NCBI GenBank assembly: GCA_034096865.1
Contig: JAWQFJ010001197.1
Location: 1 to 47,653 of the forward strand
Reading direction: 5' to 3'
DNA from: Theodoxus fluviatilis
Taxonomy: Eukaryota; Mollusca; Gastropoda; Cycloneritida; Neritidae
DNA length: 47,653 bases
Notes under the pieces: model-generated
What the model saw: only the letters and a program-made list of their open reading frames with translations
What the model was told of the DNA's origin: nothing
The model's database searches: none
In this document: one piece after another, positions 23,871 through 37,123 of the stretch
Layout: every line of letters starts with the position of its first letter
Numbering within the stretch: the stretch's first letter is position 1
Made by a program: the position numbers and the translations under genes

Positions 23871-26800
23871 ATGTCCATGCAAAAGTAGCACAAGTCACCG
23901 TGCACTTTCGGCCCTAGATTCACCACTAAAGCATGATCTGACCATGATCTGACTGAAGTTTATGAAAAGGAGGTGGAAAAAAAGGCAAACGATGTGCTTA
24001 TTGTCAACGTTTATAACGGGCTCAATTCACATGATATCTACAATACTATTCCAGTGTGTGCAAGACAGAGTAGCTTTAGACAATTAATTTAGTAAGGGTT
24101 GAAAAAAGACAGGACTGGTATTACATACAAGATTAAAAACAAAACAAAATAATACAAAACAAAAAGAGCATTATTAATGCTTGGCGACTGTGTTATAGAC
24201 AAACGTATAACAAACTTTTAAACAACATCCACATGCAGGCACATCTTTCCTTCATCTGTCACTGTGAAGTTGAAGCATATCAGACGGACCAAGAAATATA
24301 ATCCAAACGAAGGCTGTAAACATTTTCAGGTTGAGCAACCAAATCACCAACTGTGTTTATTGATGATGTCAAAACAATTCCAAGGGAGTTAATTCTTGGT
24401 CAGTGCGGTAGAAGAGAATACAGACCATTGCAGTTATGTACAGAAATGACAGCATTTACACAGCGTTCGCAATCCCGGAAAGATGACTGTCTAAAAGAAC
24501 AATCACCAAACTACTTTGGAACAGAAGAAAAACACGGCCATGGCGTTAAACAACCTTTGTGAATATAGAAAGCCCGAATTTCAAGTTCACTTCGAACTAT
24601 GGCGTATAAGGTTACTGAAAGCAAAGTCAACAGATATAGTCACAACATATTTTCAATGTTTGGATTTTAGCATGAGCAGATGTTGGATACTTTTTTTGTG
24701 CAATGGAGTACACCACATCAAATGACAAACTTACTTGAAAATACATCAATACACGTCTAATCATTAGGTACTATTACAAAAGCTCTACATCTTTTACATA
24801 CAGTATGGGAGGTGGAGGTGGGGAGGATGGGGAGGTAAAGTCACAAAAGGCATTTCTTTTTTTTTTCTTCATAACAATGCACATACATCAAATGTCATTG
24901 ATTTAATGTTTAATCTAATATAGCCAAGAGGTCAACTAGCCCGCCAAAACCAATCAAGCTGCGAGAAATCGAAGAGGAAGGAGGTGGAGGACCCATGAAG
25001 ACACATGGTGAGCTTCTATCACATTACTTGTATTGCCTTGCCTTGGGCAGTGATGTCGAAAAGGCAGCATTCTGCAGCACACTGGGCCCAAGTCTCCACA
25101 GCAGAGTTTTCAATCACCGATCTAAGTGGCACTGACTACGCGTATACATGACTCGGCCACTCCAACAGTTGAATCTGATGGTCACCATGTTGCAAATGCC
25201 TTTTTGTGACAAAGAACATGCACACTCATTTCACATGGACCATAGTGCATTCAAACAAAGAAACCCTCAAGAAATGACACCTAGAATTACATGTGCACTG
25301 CGAGGCTTGTACATATTCATGCAAACAACGACTATTTTTACATGCATAATAAACGTAAACGTATTTGATATTGCAATACATAGGCATAACATGAATAGTC
25401 ATAATGACAGTTAAGATATTATAAGCAAAAAAGGTCAATGAAGTTAACTGATAAAGCTCACTTACCAAACTCCTTGCAACAATATGGTGGAGAAGCTAGT
25501 TGCAGGAACTTTTACGAAATAATTTCAACTTATTACCTAACCTGGACCCTCGTCCCTTCAGCTTTTGTCTATATCAAAGCCGAACCAAGAGTTCGCTCAA
25601 GAAAACATTAATGTCTCAGATGAAGTGTGTCAATTCAGACACTCCTGTGTTAAAACCAAGTCAGCAATGCCAAACCGAGAACATCAACAGAGTTACATCA
25701 TGAATGTGTCATAAGAAATGTATTGCCAGGTTGTGTTTCATACTTCTTTCACATTTAAATCACAGAATGCGCCATAGAAAAGGTACATGAACCACAAATA
25801 AAGACAACGCACTCTGCATTTTTCACTGAGTTGATTGGTCTAGTTTTACACCAAGCAAATCACTGATATGTCTCTAAATATACCATTATACTTCCACCTG
25901 TATCATCTGGGCTTGTCAGTCACGCACCATGAATATATGCAAATCGGTCACTTCGGTGGGACTTTAATCTCTCAGAGGTCACTTGTTTTCCAAGCACCAA
26001 TGCATCCCTACTCATCCAGAACCGGCTGACACCGGATTGGCTGTCACGAAGAGCAAGTGATGTTGCCTGAAGCAACCTCTCACTTGTATCACTCTGGACA
26101 GAACTTTTAGTACACTGAATTGAACACAGTTCTATGAAAATACTAGTCTGGTTAATTGGGCGACAAATACTGTTGTAGAGGACTTCAGGAGAGGAATCTT
26201 GAACGCCTGTAAACATACTTCTCTTTGCAAGAGTACGTACTTATGAGACATCAATGGCGACACAGGCACTATGTTGGCACAACATAAATTCGAATGGCCA
26301 GAGGACCATTCATGTACATGTATGTACATAAACCAATTGAGATGGGCAACGCGTCTTGCATGCACACTTGCAATCAGCCAGATGCACACACCTAGTGAAA
26401 CCCTGAAGGAAAAAAACCCACAACGCACACACACACGCGCACACACAAACACACACGCACTCACACAAATGTGCGCGCGCGCACACACACACAAATACAA
26501 CCATGCTTACACAAAGAAAGATTCTGACAGGCATGTTCACACATTCGTACACACACGTTAATTTTTATTCACCAGTAAAACTGCTTCGGCATGCTGAGGA
26601 AGCTGCAAGCAAAAAGAGGCAGAGCGATACCGGGACATCTCCGTAACCTCCAATAACAAAGTGGCACGGTGGAGTTGGTGGGGTGGGTGTGAGAGAAGTG
26701 ATTGGAGGTGGGGGTAGAGTGGTAGTGAGTGTATCAGCGGGAGAGGAGGTACTCGTGAAGGGGAACTGAAATTTTAGTCTTTGAATGTTGGATCTCCCTA

Positions 26801-26875
26801 AAGTGAACAAAATGGACATATTTCTGAGGAAAAGATTTCCACCCAAATGAGCAAGTACCCTTGGTCGCCTTGCAG

Positions 26876-26990
26876 TTACACTCAGCACTCCCCTCCACTA
26901 CAAGTTACACTCAGCACTCCCCTCCACTACAAGTTACACTCAGCACTCCCCTCCACTACAAGTTACTCTCAGCACTCCCCTCCACTACCG
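26876..26990. repeat. 29-bp tandem repeat in copy B, about four copies
   Basis: ACTCAGCACTCCCCTCCACT plus ACAAGTT is repeated about four times (one unit has ACTCTCAGC). Copy A has one unit near 3373-3400. Confidence 0.9.
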
Positions 26991-29900
26991 TAGTTGCTGA
27001 GTCTGGAAGCGCCCATCCCTTCACGAGGTAAAACAGGTATGGGCTCTTTGATAGGATTTTTTTTTTCTCTCCAAAGAAACAAACCCACTGCAAGAACAGT
27101 CAAATGGGTTCTTTTCGCAAACATTGCACCTATGGATGCACTCATCCTTTGGATCCGAGACAGCAACATAAAAAAAGGGGGCAATGATGTCAGGTGTACA
27201 GCACTGCACTAGAGTAAAAACTCAAACGCGAGCTGCTGTTTGCAAATTAAAACAATAAACAACAACAACAACAAAAACAGCAGCAACAACAGCAACAACA
27301 ACAACCCCTCCATTCACCAAATTTGTATGACAACTCAAACAAGGATGTGTCACTATCAGTAAAACCAGCAGAGGCATCATGAGCTGATACAATAACATTC
27401 AAAGCAAGGAAAAGACCCAAACACCAAACGAAATGTACAATAAAGTAAGACTGGTGTAAAGAGAACACATGAATCATGAAATTCTTCAAGGTAAACAGAG
27501 TATTGTTCAATGCCTCATTCTAAGTAGTCATCATGACATACATGAAGTTTACAAATGCATATCTACATTTCAACGTCCCAGAAGAATTTCAGGAAAAGAC
27601 ACCAGCACAGAAGACAGAAACCAGTTAAACATATCATCCATTAGAAACATAAATATTGAAACAATATCTGAAGACAATAATGAAATACAGCTATTTTTTA
27701 ACCTTTAAACCCATGGTTTCTTTTCAAAACATGATTTTTTTTAAAGCACAGCTTGGATTATCACTAGTACTTGGATTCAATCTTACTTAAAAATGCTAAA
27801 GCAAAGGCATTACAAAATTGTAATAACACATGTAAATAAGGGCTTAACTAATTTGTAAAACATTAACATTACAGGTAAATTGATTTGATATAGCAATTTT
27901 GAATAATATATTAATTGTAAAAACAATTTCAAAGGAAACTTTATTAATGTGGTCAACAATTTGATTTCTAATGAAAACTTAATTCTTCGGTGTAAATTGA
28001 TTTTGCCAAACTTGTGAATAAATCTATCAGTTTGAACCATTCATTACCATCTTCAGAAAGTAAACATCACGAAATAGTAGAAGAAACTTCTCCTATGTTT
28101 TTTCACAACTGACACTCCCAAGATGAAACGCTTAATATATCAACTGTTTTCAATATTGGGCCTTAATAAACTGCCAGAGAGGTCAAATAAGAAACAAAAA
28201 CCGCATCAGAGCCATTCAAATCTGCCATTGAGTCCCCAACTTCGCTCCACTAAACCCTCACTTTATGTCACTTTGCTCTCTAAACGGAGGGCCACATGTA
28301 CGCTTGTATGTCAATATCACCAGGTCAGGAAGACTCCACCCCCAGAGTAGGGTCAACATTTCAGAAGAAATGTAATCAAGACCGGCCACTTCAATCCAAG
28401 AGTGATGGGAACATCAACATCAGCAGACTTTCGGGTGTTTGTCATTAGACCAGCAAATACTTCAGAAACTCTGAGTCACTTTCAGGTAACAGGACTAAGG
28501 TACTTCCACAGCCCAGTGGATGCACTTCTGCATGCCTGCTGGCTGATCAGAGGTCAGAGGAGAGCAACCATTAAGTTGCAAGAGGTGGACACTTTGATGA
28601 CGGCGGACTTTCAGGAAACAACGTATCTCTCTGCAGTCTCTCCTTTCAAATGAAATAGGCTGAAGAAAAAGGCATTAGACCACCAGAGAGCTATGCTAAA
28701 ATCAACAAAATAAAATCCATGAAGATTGGTAGTGAGCCTAATCATCCTATAAAATTACATTCAAAAGACTCATTGAAAACGTTTCAGTTAGTCTTTCTTT
28801 AGAAGCGACCTTTCCTTATCTAGGGTCTACTACGCAACATGGGATGCCAAGTAACGCTCTAACATGGGCAAACTTTTATCTTCAGTTGGTCCAGTCATAT
28901 GTAGAAGCCCTTAAATTGTGCAACATAGTCTCAAAGATTGACAGAGAACCTGAGCAGCCACACATCCAACACTTCCTTTGGAATGCGGAAGTCCCAGAGG
29001 TTTTCAGATGGACTTATTCCTACCCAAACGCTAAGTCTGAATCCTGACATGAACACTCAAAACGCATCCTATTCAAGAGCGGGACAGGGAAAAAGAAAAG
29101 GGGGAGAATGGAGATTGGTCTTGCAAACCATACCACATGCAAGCACAAGAAAGGTAGAAACAGGAGGTGGACTCAAACTGACTAGAGAAGACAATGGGCT
29201 GGCTGGGGAGACCTGGCTTCACGTCAAGCTGTGCCCCAGCTGTCTTCTACCTCACCAGGTGACTTCTAGAATAATTCTGTGGTGATTCACTGTGACACAT
29301 GTAAGTAGCCTCTGCCCATCTAAGTGAGTCACAGCAAACATCCACAAACACATGATGAAAGGGGTGAGGGTGCTGATCCCTTAAACCAATGCAAGAACTT
29401 CATGTCCCCTCATCACATTCCAGCTAAAAGTCTCAGAAAAAATATACAATGTCAATATGCAATGTCAACTGATAAGAATGTCAACAACTGACAGGATTTC
29501 GTTTTCTCATAACAACACAGTATCCCTATCAATATGATGAAGATAAAGTCTTCCCTTAACTCTTGAACTCCTGATGAACTTAACCATATTTTAAAAAGAC
29601 AGGTTTATAGGGTGGCAATGGGTGCTGCAGGAATTGAAAGAATTAAAAAATTAAGCTACAAGATTTACAGACGAATCATACAATTGAAATTATTGTTTAC
29701 AACAAGGAAAGATGGTTCTGGTAACAACAAACTATCAAAACGCTTTATGTCTGACAAGAGACAAAAGAATGGAAGACCTTTTGCCTGCAGAAAGGATTCA
29801 TCCAGTTATCTGGGAGATACGACTCCTGCAACACCTACCAAAGAGTGCAACACTTATTCCTAACAATCTTTTTGCCAGCAGTTGAAGAAACATATCTGCA

Positions 29901-30091
29901 CAAATAGAGATCATTCAGTCCCAAAGGGGCATATTTTCTTCATTGCTCAAGAGCCAAGGCACACACAAATTCTTAACTTATTTCTGTTTTCCATTACATT
30001 TCATAACTTTTTGTAAACCCCACAAATCTGGGCCGTGGTTTTCTTTATTCAACTTGGAGATGAATCCTGCCCATATGCATCTAGGAACATC

Positions 30092-30094
30092 NNN
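30092..30094. other. Assembly gap (3 N)
   Basis: Three N bases at the exact end of copy B of the duplicated block. The sequence after the gap has no counterpart downstream of copy A. Confidence 1.
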
Positions 30095-30210
30095 CCACCA
30101 CCCCTTTTCTTTTCCAATGTGACCATAGCCACAACTTTCTAAATATTTTTACTTTTTATCTCTTTGTGGGATTTTAGTCTCCTTTTCCCATGGACTCTCA
30201 GGTAGTTAGT

Positions 30211-30268
30211 TGGGTGTATGGATGGGTAGGTAGGTAGGTGGGTGGGTGGGTGGGTAGGTAGGTAGGTG
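30211..30268. repeat. GGTA/GGTG tetranucleotide tract
   Basis: GGTAGGTAGG and GGTGGGTGGG runs. Confidence 0.9.
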
Positions 30269-30825
30269 TTCATTCTATTATGCGCCTTTCTCACACCGAG
30301 GCATGCTCAAGGCGCCTACAATTGTTTTCGGATAGGCCCTTTCTGAAATTGGTCAGACTCTCCGACCTCCTCAGTTCTTCTGGAGCGGAGTTCCAGAATC
30401 TTGGACCCACGAATAAGACAGATCTATAGGTGTTATCTCCTGATGTGTTTTGGGGGGAAATGCAAAGAAGAAGCCTCCCCGATGACCGTAGGAGTCTTGG
30501 TGGTTTGTACTCTTGTAAAATCTGACAGCTATATCAGTTGTGGTGCCACTGTGCGGCGGTGGCCCGTCGGAGTCGACGCAGGCGAGAACGCGCGGCCCTC
30601 ATCTCCTCTGGCGTCCCAGTGTGACTGCAGACCGATGACAGAGCCGCACACGCTAGGGCGGTGAAGGCACTGGGGTGTCTGTAAGGAGGGCGCTCTGTCA
30701 GCAGCCGTCCTAATTTCCCTGGCTGTGGTGGGGTGGAATCGGTGACTGTCCTTTACTTGAATGCACGTCAGTGTGATTGTCATGAACCCAGAGCTCAAGC
30801 TGCTTTGGGGCTAACTGAAGGTGTT
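30269..30825. other. Possible retroelement tail, otherwise unidentified
   Basis: The stretch CGCCTTTCTCACACCGAGGC followed by ATGCTCAAGGCGCC resembles the conserved tail motif of some invertebrate SINEs/LINEs (a GCGCC...GGCGC arrangement). It lies downstream, in minus-strand terms, of the reverse-transcriptase remnant at 30931-31283 and could be its 3' region. No protein is supported. Confidence 0.3.
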
Positions 30826-30991
30826 CCTTTACACAGCCCTTCAATCTTCATGGAGAGGGGCGACCTCGACTTCTATGGTCTCCTACAAAGGCCCCATACA
30901 GAACTTGTCCTTTACACAGCCCTTCAATCTTCATGGAGAGGGGCGGCCTCGGCTTCTATGGTCTCCTACAAAGACCCCATACAGAACTTGT
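30826..30991. repeat. 83-bp direct tandem duplication
   Basis: Units at 30826-30908 and 30909-30991 start CCTTTACACAGCCCTTCAAT and differ by a few substitutions. The unit covers part of the reverse-transcriptase C-terminal remnant. Confidence 0.9.
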
Positions 30992-31283
30992 CTGGGTAAC
31001 CGCATTCGCCCAACCGTATCATGTGGCCAGTCCATAGCAGCTGAAAACACACACGCACACACACACACACACATACACACACACACACACACACACAAGT
31101 ATCATGCACTCAGCACATTTGAAGTCCGATTGGCCAAGAAGCTCCATACTGGTGGTCCTGTCTTGCTGGCGGATGACTATGGCGGATGTCCATGGCGGAG
31201 CCCATACGGAACTTCTCAAGCTGGAGAGATATGTCTTCGGAAAGACTCCAAGTTTCACATGCATAGAGCAGGCTGGTAAGGAC
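30931..31283 (-). pseudogene. LINE reverse-transcriptase C-terminal remnant
   Basis: Read on the minus strand in changing frames, this gives in order VLTSLLYACETW...LEKF, then IRQQDRTTSMELLGQSD, then LLWTGHMIRL, then RLPRQVLYG...RSRGRP. This is the conserved C-terminal order of the endonuclease/reverse-transcriptase protein of many animal non-LTR retrotransposons (LLYGCETW, QDR, LRWxGH, LPKQ.LYGEL, RGRP). At least two frameshifts separate the blocks, and a CA microsatellite (about 31046-31097) lies between the second and third. The upstream catalytic region is absent. It is a dead fragment. Confidence 0.8.
31046..31097. repeat. (CA)n microsatellite
   Basis: CA run with a TA and a CG interruption, inside the LINE remnant. 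Confidence 0.95.
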
Positions 31284-31299
31284 ACCTGTCTGTGTGCCT

Positions 31300-34200
31300 T
31301 TAGTTTTGTGTGCTACTTGGTGCCACTGTATAAGCAAAGAAATCACGTCCTTTCGTAACATATGATTCGCCAGCAAAGAGAACAAATACGAAGTATGATG
31401 TTCAAACGTTATTCTTCTTTGAAGTGCAGAAAAGAATATACCTCTACAAAACATGACAAGCAGCCTTGCCTGTTTCCTGTCTCGATGACAGACAGGAATC
31501 TACCAGCTAAATGCCTCCAAATAAAACAATCAAAGTCTCATCAAAGAGTTTAATCTAAAAATGGAAATGTATGCATCTTGTTCTAAAGATGTAAAAATCA
31601 GATGGGATAAAATATGAGCATCACTTTTCTTTCCAGTAAAGACTTCATTCCTACAAATCAAATCACCTACTCCAAGATCTTCCCTGATCTTTAGAAAGGA
31701 CACAACTAAATGAACCATGATTTTGCTAGGAATGTCGATTTTTGCATTGTTGCAAGAACTCTAGTGTACTATTACGACTGTCCTCAACCTTTGTAAACCA
31801 CCGTCCTTTATTTTCTGTCCACACCTTGAAATGCTACGTACTTAAAGCTTTGAATATCATAATCAACTTAATGCACACCTATAAGGCCTATGTACGAAAA
31901 TCTCTGGAGGGTTATGTCATACTGGATATACAAAGGGGAAACATAATTCATGAAAAGCCCAATTTCAACCACACTATGCACTTACTGTAACTACATCATT
32001 TCCGTCTTCAAATTAACATCTTTATCTTGTTCTGCAGACCATATGCATTTCGTAATTTCTGTGGGAACAATTCCTTACAAATCACACATTGTTTAGATTA
32101 CGGCTCCAAACAAACAATATGATAACTCTCTTTACAAAATAACAATCGTATAATATCAACAACTGTCAATCATAAAATAAAGCTCACCATGAACTATTCA
32201 TAAATAATCTTCTATGGGGTTAAATAATTACACACTTAACTATAAGTCAAACTTATGACAGCAACGTTGCATGCGAGTTCCGCAGTTACTCATGCAAGTC
32301 TGCTCGCGCTGTTGGAAAAACCAGCTGGGCTGCTTTCCACGTAAGAGCAACATCCGGGGACTCCCATCCAGTCGTATTCCATTGGGACTTTTCATGATTA
32401 GAAAAAAATCAACGCGTCTCGTAAGCAACCTTCCGACTTGAAGTGCAGAAAGATTGACTGTCAACTATGTGAAATATGCTCCCGTCTCAGTACTGGGGAG
32501 AAAAAAGTTTCAGCAGCGAACGCCCTATACTTTTGTCCTTTTCTTGAGAAGAGAAACATGATTGTTGACGCCCTAAAGATTCAGCAGGTCACACAATCTC
32601 TGGTAGCGAACAAATCATCTTCGAGTCGTCTTACATTAAATTGGGATTTGTGGTAGACGGCCAGTGGCTATAAATAGATACCGGTCCAACAGTTGTGGTT
32701 ACGTCTGTCCATTACTGGCACAGTCGGGTAACCGCAGTAATGGTGGTTACACTTCAGCGGAGCGAGACAGCATTCAAGGGAGGCAACTGCCTTTTAGGAG
32801 TTGTTTCCCTTGTAGCTCTGCGCCCGCAGTTGACGAATCCTGTGCCGCATTTAATTGCTTTTTGGTCAACCGACTTCAAAATTGTGGAAAGTCAGGCATT
32901 ATATATCTTCTGTAGCGGTTTAACATCCTTTTCCGACTATATATAAATAATACATGTTTACATTATTTATTTTTAGTGTTCTCTCAGGGAAGGATCTGTA
33001 ATATTTTCTGCTGTTAAAAAAAATCACTGACTGAGAAGAATTCAGTCACCAAATAAACTTACCATAAGCATTTTCCAAGTTAAATTAATAGCAAGTGATT
33101 TCAAGGAACATAATAATTTCTATTGGACAATTCTCTTTGCATTAGTGATCAACACTAAAATGGCTAGATGATGAAATAAATGTGAATAAAAATACATAAT
33201 AAAATACTCTAAAACGAAAAAAGGTCTGGAATTCATCAGAACAGCCTCACAACTTGGTAGTGATCAATGAAAAACATGAACTGTGTCAAGGGTCGGGGTG
33301 GCGAATGAATGGATGAGCATGACAGCTGACAGGTCAAGGTCACTCAAAATGAACACGGGAAGTCAGCATCACCACAACCTTGAACATGGGTGCAGCACCT
33401 CTTCAGCACAGTAAGTCTAGTGTCGAAACACAGCTTGACTTGCCACAGCAAAAGCCACTCTCAACACAGAATATGCGTAGATTACACTCCCTCAGAGGTA
33501 TCTCTTGACTGACAGTGCCAGCTCCACACAACACTTGCAATACTCCTGCAGAGCAAACACGGCATTCACACGTAGCTATGGTTACCAAATACAGCCACTA
33601 CTTGTCTGGCAGACACTGATCAGTGCTCACAAAAGCAGGAGCATGGGTTATTTTCATGAAGAGTTTGCAAGCACCATGTGTTTTAGCAGCAAGGAAGATG
33701 GTATGCACTTGTTTCAAAGTGCATGAGCAACACAGGATTAATCTCAAGCTGTCTGAGCAATGAAAACTGGGGTCAATACTTGGTCCACACTGACATGAGA
33801 CTAGCCTTGAAGCCCAGCACAGATATCTGTCTGACTGAAGACTAACAGATCACAACACCCAAGAGAAAACAGCCACCACTCCTACAAGGCAGTTTGACTC
33901 AGTTTCTCCCTCTCTCTATCACTCCACCCCATCATCTCCCTCACTCACACACTCTCTCACACCTTGAGGCATCATTGGAGAGAAGAAACATGACAGCTAC
34001 AAGAGGGAAAATGCCCACAATCAAAGAGATAAGGAATGCAAGTATCATGGCATGACAATGAAGTCATATCCACAGCAGCAGCAACACAATCTTGTTGCTC
34101 AAAAACAACATGGCAGGATTGTTAGTTCTTTCATTATTTTTTTTTTATAAACATAGATTGCACCATGTAGGTTTTACAGAGCAGGTAATTTGGTGCTCAT

Positions 34201-37123
34201 TCCACGTATAACCCCAATAAACCTCGGGATCATTGCTTGAATTTCTCTTGCATCTTATACAAAAAGAAAAATGTTAATTCCAAACTTCAAATATTACAGC
34301 AGACAGGAATCAGGTGATCCAGATTTGGCCAACAGTGCTTCAGTCTCTTATGAAATCTTTGCAACCCGCAGGTTACACAGCTCTCTGCAAAAATTGGCAT
34401 CGAACATCGCTTGTAGTTGCTGTCAAGATGGCATTGACAGCAGGTGGAGTTGCACTCGGGCCCTAAACTTCCATCTGGCCTTCCCCTCATGCCTGGCAAA
34501 GAGTGATTTACACAGCACTCTTCCACAATGCAAGGCAGCAAATCTAGCAGGATTCTTCGTGGAAGAATCAGAGCATTTGGAAAAACTTCCATCTGCAAAT
34601 GTTATGTTTACAGAAAAACCATCAACATCATGGATGCTGCTTGCTTTGCCTTTGCAACAACAACAATGATTTTCATGCTGCAAGATGTTCGAAACGGAAG
34701 GTCTTGGAAGTAAAGCAACACCCCCTCCACCACACTGCCTTGTGCAAGGCAGGAAAAGTAAATAGCATAAAGCAGGATAAATCATTCACCTCATTTTGAC
34801 ATGAAGTGCAGCAGTTACCTCTCCTACATCGCCTACATTTTCTTTTCTTTTTTTCCTTATTGCAACTGCAGAAGCGTTTTCACAAACTCCTTATCTATGC
34901 ACTATAAACACTGATGAAGTCAACAATTCAGCAACTGGTGCCAACACAAGCCGGATGTCTTGGTGGAGTTTAAGGGGAGATATGGGGATCAAAGAAGGCA
35001 TTTTTACTGCAATGAGTTTCAAAACTTTTTTGCATGGCAAAAAAAAACACTTTTGCTTCAAAGTTTTAAAAAAAGTAGGTCATTTGTTAATTATATGGCC
35101 ACCACTACACATAGGTTATTTTTGCTTTTTAAAATCAATATACATCTCAAAAACTACATACAGCAAAATCAAAATCTTCATTTCTCCAAATGTGTAATTT
35201 GAATCTTTGAAACTTGTCACATCCTTTTAGGAAAATTCTAAACATTTTTTGAAAATATATTTACTGCTTTTATGTACTATACATGACATTGAAAAAATAC
35301 CTTAAAATATCCTCTTTTATAATTTTTTTGTATGTGTAGCTATTGAACTAGGGGCTGATATCACAAATCCATCTGATAAGATGTTGCTACATAATACAAA
35401 ACACATCCTGAAAATTACATACCTGCATAATTTCAAGTAGTTTTTTTTATATAAAATGAGAAAAAGGGAGAAAAAAAGAAACTTGGGAAAACTTGCTTTT
35501 TCCATCTTCAATGCATATCCAACAATGCCTATGAAAATTCTCAGTGGGGTAAGGTTTTTCCTTGGTATTTTTACATGTTTTCTATGATGTTTTAAGTAGA
35601 GAGACTATTAAATTACATTGCTGCAGGTTGAAGCAGCAGAAAAAAATGCTGATAAGTCAAAATCACCAGGCAATGACATTTTGACCCATTTTCATACCCA
35701 TGTCTCCCCTTAAGCTACTACTCTTGAAGTCATCCTTTGAAATAAGATAATCTCTCATGAAGGATACGGCAACAAGTTTGGAATAAATTAACCCTAAATA
35801 CAACAAAAACAACATCAAAAAGCATTTTTTGATTGCAGCGCAATATGTCAGACTGCCAAATGACTTCTCACAAAAGGAAGAACACTGAATACGCCACTAT
35901 GATGAACCCTGCTTTACTCAAACAACCATACAGGGATGGCTGAATGTTGAAAGTTTACAAGAAGCACTGCTGACCAAAACCTGGTTATTCCCATCCATGT
36001 ATGCAGTCATGCACGGCGTTGTTTGTCAGTCGAGTCACAACTAGGCTCCCAGCAGTCCAAAAACTATCCACAAAAGTCAACAGTCTTTCGTATGATAATA
36101 GTAGCCTCAGATAACTGAGAAATCTTTACAAGCTCTTTGTTTAACTAAGTTTCTTCTGGAAATTTGCAACAAGCATCCGTGAAATGTTGGGAATTCAGTC
36201 AGCTAAAAATGATATGTCAGTTTTAATAAATTATCTATCATTCTCCACTTAGTTGGGTACAAACATTATCTCATCTTTCAGTGCTTCACAAATGTCAACA
36301 AAACCTTGCCAGCATTTCCCCAAAATGTAAAAATTAAAATTCAACCTCAGTCACACTGAAAGATATGCATCAGCTTTGACTTTTTTTTTAAAGAAGAAAG
36401 GTCGATGCTTGTAATTCGGTTTTTGCAAGTTTCTCTTAGGCCAAGATGATTCTCTTCCCATGTGTATTGTTACTCTGTCACAAGATTTTTGGTACATACA
36501 GTCACCAATATGACAAAAGAGTCACTTCATATAAATCTGTCTCCTGTCACGAGTTGAAGGTGGTTGTCTATCTCTTGGGGTAGCAAGTAATCTTCTCTCC
36601 ATCATAACACAGTGGAAGTGTGAGTCTTGATCCTGAAGTGCTAGGCATGTCATGCAGTGATATATGTCCGTGGAGACTCATCCATCATAAATCACTTAGT
36701 TCTAAAAGTGAGGACACAGCATACACCTAATAGGGACTTCTGGCCCCAAGGTCACCTCACGTCGATGTGATGCAGAACAATCTGCACAAACTTTGTTATC
36801 ACATCCCTAAGCTACTGGCATCTCCAATCAGAAAAGATGGAAGGGTGACCCATCCAAATTGGCAGAAAAAAAGAAAATAAACAATCTTCCAAAAAATTTC
36901 TTCACAATCCAATCCTCAGAGTCTACTGAGGATACTGGTGGAACTTCCTCACACAGACGCCTGGTGCATTGGGCTAAATAAATTAACTCCAAAACCTTTC
37001 ACCATGAAAAGCTGGTGAATGGTAAAGGCAGAGCAGTTTGATGCAAGACACCCAGGTCTGGTGTTGGGAAAGACTGGTGAGGACTTGAGGCAGCCTTGCT
37101 CATGATGATCATGGCCCCCTGCA
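31300..37123. other. Long AT-rich non-coding region
   Basis: No exon or RNA gene is convincing here. The right part is downstream of the minus-strand stop at 37124 and probably includes the 3' UTR of the CARD gene. Points of note are a GC-richer patch at about 32250-32900, with a TATAAATAG motif near 32669 on the plus strand, and a cysteine-rich minus-strand open frame at 34287-34598 without a recognisable fold. There are also several A/T-runs between 34.9 and 36.4 kb. None of these supports a gene call. Confidence 0.45.

Larger units (their letters stand above)
23368..30091. repeat. Duplicated non-coding block, copy B
   Basis: Copy B matches 1-6480. Its first base is the last base of the TTAA transposon, and its last base precedes the NNN gap. 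Long stretches, for example 25260-26160 and 28820-30091, look identical to copy A. Other parts, such as 23.4-25.1 kb and 26.4-27.7 kb, carry many substitutions and indels. No protein-coding exon is supported, as in copy A. Confidence 0.92.

Noticed and set aside
32660..32700. TATAAATAG motif as a promoter or snRNA gene
   Set aside because: No U snRNA or other RNA sequence and no supported exon follows; a lone TATA motif in AT-rich DNA is weak evidence.
34287..34785. Cysteine-rich minus-strand ORFs as a secreted peptide exon
   Set aside because: No signal peptide or known cysteine framework, overlapping frames look equally plausible, and the region is probably 3' UTR or intergenic.
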